A stretch of 64,000 nucleotides of DNA from Mallotus nudiflorus (lineage: Eukaryota > Streptophyta > Magnoliopsida > Malpighiales > Euphorbiaceae), in contig CANTUR010000145.1 of the NCBI GenBank assembly GCA_947683625.1, positions 5,845,501-5,909,500 on the forward strand, written 5' to 3'. The notes under the pieces are model-generated. The model worked only from the letters and a program-made list of their open reading frames with translations. It searched no databases and was not told the origin of the DNA. Below, piece by piece: positions 60,787-64,000 of the stretch (the first letter of the stretch is position 1; each line of letters starts with the position of its first letter). A program made the translations under genes and the position numbers.

Positions 60787-63449
60787 ATGGAGAATGACAG
60801 AACACCTCCTGTACCTTAGTGGGATCATATCCCACCTCTCATTAGTGCTTCTAGGAGTTTGGGATTAACCCGTGGAGACTCGATTCCACTTCTGGCAGAC
60901 CTAGGGTCTCACATCTGCTCTTCTGCATCCATAGAGGTTAGTACCCTAAAATTCTCTACAAAATTACATCAGGTTAGGGATTAATCTTGCATAATTATCG
61001 TTCTAGGACATTTATTTAATCAAACAAATCATAGAATTTATGCTTTATTGCGTCAAGAATTTACATTGCCCCCATCTGTGCTGTATAGAGGCGATCACCT
61101 CTTTGATGAGGCGATCGTCTCATTGATGAGGCAATCGCCTCATAGATGAGACGATAGGCTTATATGAAGAGATGATTTCCTATTGCCCCTTCATAGAGCC
61201 AATCACCTCTTCAATAAGGCGATCACCTCTGTGATGAGGCTATCGCCTCTAAGGTGAGGCGATCGCTTCATCAATAGAGAGGCACTTCACCATTTACATG
61301 TACATTCATTCTAGAATTCTCCCTGGGACCGTAAAACGCATAAATTTTACTTCCCTATCTCTTTATTGTAGCATGATGCTTAGACATTCAAGGGTGCTGG
61401 GAATTTCCATGGAGCCCTAGTCTTTTTCAGTGATTTAACTGATGAGCAGAGGGATCGGATTCAGGAGATGGGGTTTGAGGACTTCGTACTTTCACTTCCA
61501 TCCGATCAAGGGCGCACAGACTATCAGCCATTGCATGCCTTGATGGAGAGGTGGTTTGATACGACCCACACCTTCCACCTCCCGTTCGGCAAGCTTACTC
61601 TAGACCTGGTATTGTTTGCTGCCATCACGGGGATTGCCTGCGCTAGGGATCCTGTTCCTTTCGATGCGAGTCTACATCAGCTGTCTCCGGATAAGGCTGC
61701 ATATATTGAACGACTTTTGGGGATGACTCCTGACATGAAGGGGACTCATACCCTTAAGTTGGACTCGATTAGGAGCTTCTACACTTGAGACCGGGTCACA
61801 GTGATGACCTCTCCCCTTGAGATTGACCAGGTGGTGAGGGCCTTCTTGCTCTACCTGCTCGATACCACTCTCTTTGCCGACACCGCTAGCTTTATTGATC
61901 TGATATTCCTACCTACCCTTCGGGATCTTGACCCGATTCCTACATTCAATTAGGGTAGTTGTGCCCTAGCATACTTATACCGGAGCATGGATAAGGTGGT
62001 CCAAGGGGCCAAGAGGTTTTACGGCTTTTGGCATGCTATTCTGGTATGTCATGATCCCCTTCTTTTTTCTTTTGCTCTGACCCCCATTACTTACATCAGT
62101 TTTCTCAACTTCTCCTGTTTTATTTTTCAAGTCTGGGCTCTGGAGCTAAAGTTGCTTGTGGGCGTTACCCGGGTGGGAGACCATTTCCCAGCCCTTAGCA
62201 GGTAGGTGCTAGCCGCTTCGTGAAGAGGCATCTAGCGCGAGTTCACATCCACAGGTAGCACCTGAACTCGCTGACATAGGATGCGGTACCTACAAAGCAC
62301 AAACCTACTCATTAGTGAATTATTCATATTCAATTTACTTACATATTGACATCTCTCTTTTCCTGTAGATCCAAAATGACTTGTGGGGGGTCCGAGGACA
62401 CTTGGACCATCGAGATGACTCACTCTAGGCCTTTAGCCTGAAGAGGGTACTCCTTTATGGCCTAGGGTATCGAGCTTGGTACTTGGGAGAGCGATTCCTA
62501 AACTGGAAGGCAGGCGTTAGGGCTAGGCGGGTCCCCAGGTCCCCTTCTGACAGTATGCTTTGGGCTCATGAGCTGAAGGGCGACGACCTCGCTCAGGCTG
62601 TTATGGGCTCACCAGCTATGGACCACACAATTCGCGTGAAGAGCCGGTATGCAGAGTTCATCCGCACCCACCTTCTACTAATGGTCCCTTTCCAGGCCGC
62701 TTCTACTTCTCAGGTAAATCCTTACAAGTCCCCATTTTCTTTGCAAATTCATTGGATTCTTAACATGTTCCTCCTATTTTCATCTTCAGGGTGTGCCTGC
62801 TAGGCCTGTAGCCCTGGTTAGGTCCCGAGTGTGGGAGAGAGAGCCCTTGAGGTGTCGACTGGATCCGAGCAGGGAGGAGACTTCTGCTGCCGGTGAGGGA
62901 GCCATACCGACTGCTGCCCCCAGTTCTGAGTTTGCCCCAGGCAGCTTCATCCACATCCCTGACCCTCTAGCTCGATGTTGGGTTCCCCCCAGAGAGTTAT
63001 TGCTCCAGTTCCTGGCCTTGGACGAGGACCTGACCCCTGTATGCACTCCTGTCGGTGCTACTCACGTATGTTCTTTTCCCTTACCTGTTTTCACTATAAT
63101 TCTCAAACCAACTGTTAGTTCTAATCTTTATTTTGATAATTTAGATTCTGCTAGAGTAGGGCATGTATATGTACCACATGATAGAGGCCCAGAGAGACTA
63201 CATGCTGGAGGTCACCCAGTAGTGGAGGGTAAGAATTTCATTATTTCCTACATGTATGCATGCTTGCATGGTTTATTGACCTGTGATTTGTCTGAATAGG
63301 ATCGAGATGAGGCTAGCAGGGTGAGGATCGCTACTCTTGAGCGTTAGATTGATGTATTCCAGATTGATGAGGATGATGAGGATGAAGATGGGAGTGGCAA
63401 CGATGCCGGGGGAGAAGATGACCCTGAGGGTACGGGATCAGATGCTTGA
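60787..63449 (+). pseudogene. Plant mobile domain (PMD) protein pseudogene, seven exons
   Basis: Exons: 60787-60936, 61372-62043, about 62132-62201, 62369-62713, 62790-63065, 63145-63228, 63300-63449; about 580 codons. Introns have GT..AG ends, and every exon except the third starts and ends in phase 0. Exon 2 carries the PMD core: LHALMERWFDTTHTFHLPFG (from 61531), LFAAITGIACARDPVP, and near 61951 a GSCALAYLYRSMD stretch, followed by VWALE near 62131. PMD (retrotransposon-derived MAIN/MAIL-like family) proteins act in the nucleus in plants. The C-terminus is coiled-coil-like (HMIEAQRDYMLEVTQ) and ends in an acidic tail. Eight in-frame stops: TAG at 60817, 61381, 61951, 62426, 63157, 63220 and 63345, TGA at 61786. 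All fit CAG or TGG changes. Exon 3 is out of phase, so it has an indel or a misread junction. Confidence 0.8.
61088..61269. repeat. Palindrome cluster 3, inside PMD intron 1
   Basis: Two runs with strict 20-bp spacing: 61088, 61108, 61128, 61148 and 61196, 61216, 61236, 61256. Variants differ from GAGGCGATCGCCTC mainly by C to T or G to A. Confidence 0.9.
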
Positions 63450-63683
63450 CGTTCCCATATTAAACATTGTGTAGTCTCTGAGTAGCGAATATAAAATTTT
63501 GTTGTTGTTTTTTTTTTAATAGAATGCCTGCAGAATTCAACATTTTCCTCGATTAAATTCATTTGTTTGGCTTTTCTCATTCCTTTATATGTGAGTTGAT
63601 TTCACTGTTTGCATGTGTAATGTAACTGCTCCACCTGTTAGACTGTGCAATCTGAAGAAACACAACCGGCCTGTGCTGCTGAT
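63450..63683. other. Interval between PMD gene and second gene
   Basis: Presumed 3' flank of the PMD gene. A T run at 63509-63518 and AT-rich text; no clear polyadenylation signal. The minus frame at 63344-63580 is the reverse of the acidic exon and is not credible. Confidence 0.4.
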
Positions 63684-63747
63684 GAGGCAATCGCCTTATC
63701 GAACCCTAATAAAGAGGCGATCGCCTCATCGATGAGGTGGCCACCTC
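63684..63747. repeat. Palindrome cluster 4, before second TATA box
   Basis: Copies at 63684 (gaggcaatcgcctt), 63714 (perfect) and 63734 (gaggtggccacctc). Spacings 30 and 20 bp. It ends 22 bases before TATAAAA. Confidence 0.9.
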
Positions 63748-63768
63748 AACAGCAGGCGGTCCAGCCCC

Positions 63769-63775
63769 TATAAAA
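63769..63775 (+). promoter_or_regulatory. Candidate TATA box of second gene in unit N
   Basis: TATAAAA, 97 bases before an ATG, with a CT-rich leader between (CATCCTCCCC, GTTTCTCTCTC). Confidence 0.65.
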
Positions 63776-63865
63776 CCTTCATTTATGCATTTGACCTAAT
63801 TCTTGAATCCCTTTCATCCTCCCCTTTTTGTTTCTCTCTCTGAATGTCTCTAAAAAGCCATAAAC

Positions 63866-64000
63866 ATGACAGAACAAAATCTGAGGTCCTTACAGTCGAT
63901 TCTGAAAGGGTTGGACAACAAATCTTGGGCCGGTTTAGAGCCATTCCATCTTGCGGTCTTCAAATCACTCCATACTAGGAGAATCAATTACCCTTTTCTC
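63866..64000 (+). CDS. Start of an unrecognised gene, cut by the window edge
   Basis: Opens ATGACAGAACAAAATCTGAGG and stays open for 45 codons to the edge (MTEQNLRSLQSILKGLDNKS then WAGLEPFHLAVFKSLHT). I do not recognise the product. It lies downstream of a TATA box and palindrome cluster 4, on the same strand as the PMD gene and 417 bp after its stop. It may be a second gene of the unit or the first exon of another copy. Unlike the PMD gene, no stop is seen in the visible part. Confidence 0.5.
   Translation, partial: MTEQNLRSLQSILKGLDNKSWAGLEPFHLAVFKSLHTRRINYPFL

Larger units (their letters stand above)
57719..64000 (+). mobile_element. Unit N: PMD-gene-carrying repeat inserted in LTR M (runs off window)
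   Basis: Sequence composition and content change at 57719, which starts TGTAGGCGGCAGG. A possible LTR could run from there to GGGTGTCTACA at 59743 (TG..CA ends), but no primer site or polypurine tract confirms it. The unit carries palindrome clusters, two minisatellites, a seven-exon PMD pseudogene, and the start of a second gene. PMD genes are often found carried by plant transposable elements. The right end and target duplication are outside the window, so the class is unknown. Confidence 0.5.

Noticed and set aside
60355..60868. Minus frame of 88 codons and plus frame of 163 codons over the 37-bp repeat
   Set aside because: The minus frame is a repeat translation and the plus frame runs through the repeat, TATA box and CT-rich leader in the wrong frame for the PMD start.
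58591..61269. Regular 20-bp spacing suggested a CRISPR-like array or cyanobacterial HIP1 (GCGATCGC) contamination
   Set aside because: There are no unique spacers, the unit is a plain palindrome with 6-bp gaps, and the surrounding DNA has plant introns and a PMD gene.

Overview
The window reads as a repeat-dense, AT-rich block of a flowering-plant nuclear genome. I see no intact host gene. Nearly everything is nested, mostly dead Ty3/gypsy LTR retrotransposon sequence. The plant assignment rests on Tekay/Del-like chromovirus polyproteins with 3-4 kb LTRs, a CRM-like (centromeric-retrotransposon clade) element, initiator-Met-tRNA primer sites, and a plant mobile domain (PMD) gene with introns at the right end. 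Species cannot be named from this.

Layout: 1-4501 is the decayed 3' end of a Tekay pol followed by LTR A(+). 4506-5943 is a decayed primer-site-to-RT segment(+). At about 5943 it meets an opposite-strand copy, gag-protease plus LTR B(-), to 10877. A third LTR, C(-), starts at 11024. It is split by element D (12508-30725, target duplication AATTT). D's 3' LTR is in turn split by element E (16633-28116, target duplication CCAGC). E is the youngest and best-preserved copy: two 3245-bp LTRs differing at roughly two dozen positions, and gag plus a 1255-codon pol frame. From 30731 come the rest of LTR C, LTR fragments H(+) and I(+), and element F(-) (gag-protease, primer site, 5' LTR). F's LTR is interrupted by G, a 5.25-kb CRM-like element with 469-bp LTRs (37147-42401). 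From a (TA)n junction at 43013, element J(+) runs to 53545 (LTR, broken gag-pol, LTR). LTR fragment K follows, then about 0.94 kb of unassigned AT-rich sequence with a long AAT/AAC array. LTRs L(-) and M(-) are nested, and M is broken at 57719 by a different unit, N, which runs off the right edge.

Unit N is the most unusual part. It has a seven-exon PMD gene (60787-63449) with its own TATA box, whose exons keep frame through phase-0 introns but carry eight stops, seven of them TAG. A second TATA box and open frame start at 63769/63866 and run off the edge. Two minisatellites (44 bp and about 37 bp) lie before the first promoter. Four clusters of a 14-bp palindrome (GAGGCGATCGCCTC) occur at 20-bp spacing, one inside intron 1 and one directly before the second TATA box.

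Other cross-window signals: (i) stop codons in dead copies are mostly CAG/TGG to TAG, the pattern expected from deamination of methylated CHG cytosines; (ii) E shares two in-frame TAG codons with older copies, one in gag and one at the start of the chromodomain tail; (iii) the long LTRs carry the same splice-like donors and acceptors, suggesting a spliced leader inside the LTR; (iv) several junctions indicate LTR-LTR recombination and tandem or inverted element arrays. E is recent but carries a gag frameshift and these stops, so it probably moved with help from another copy.
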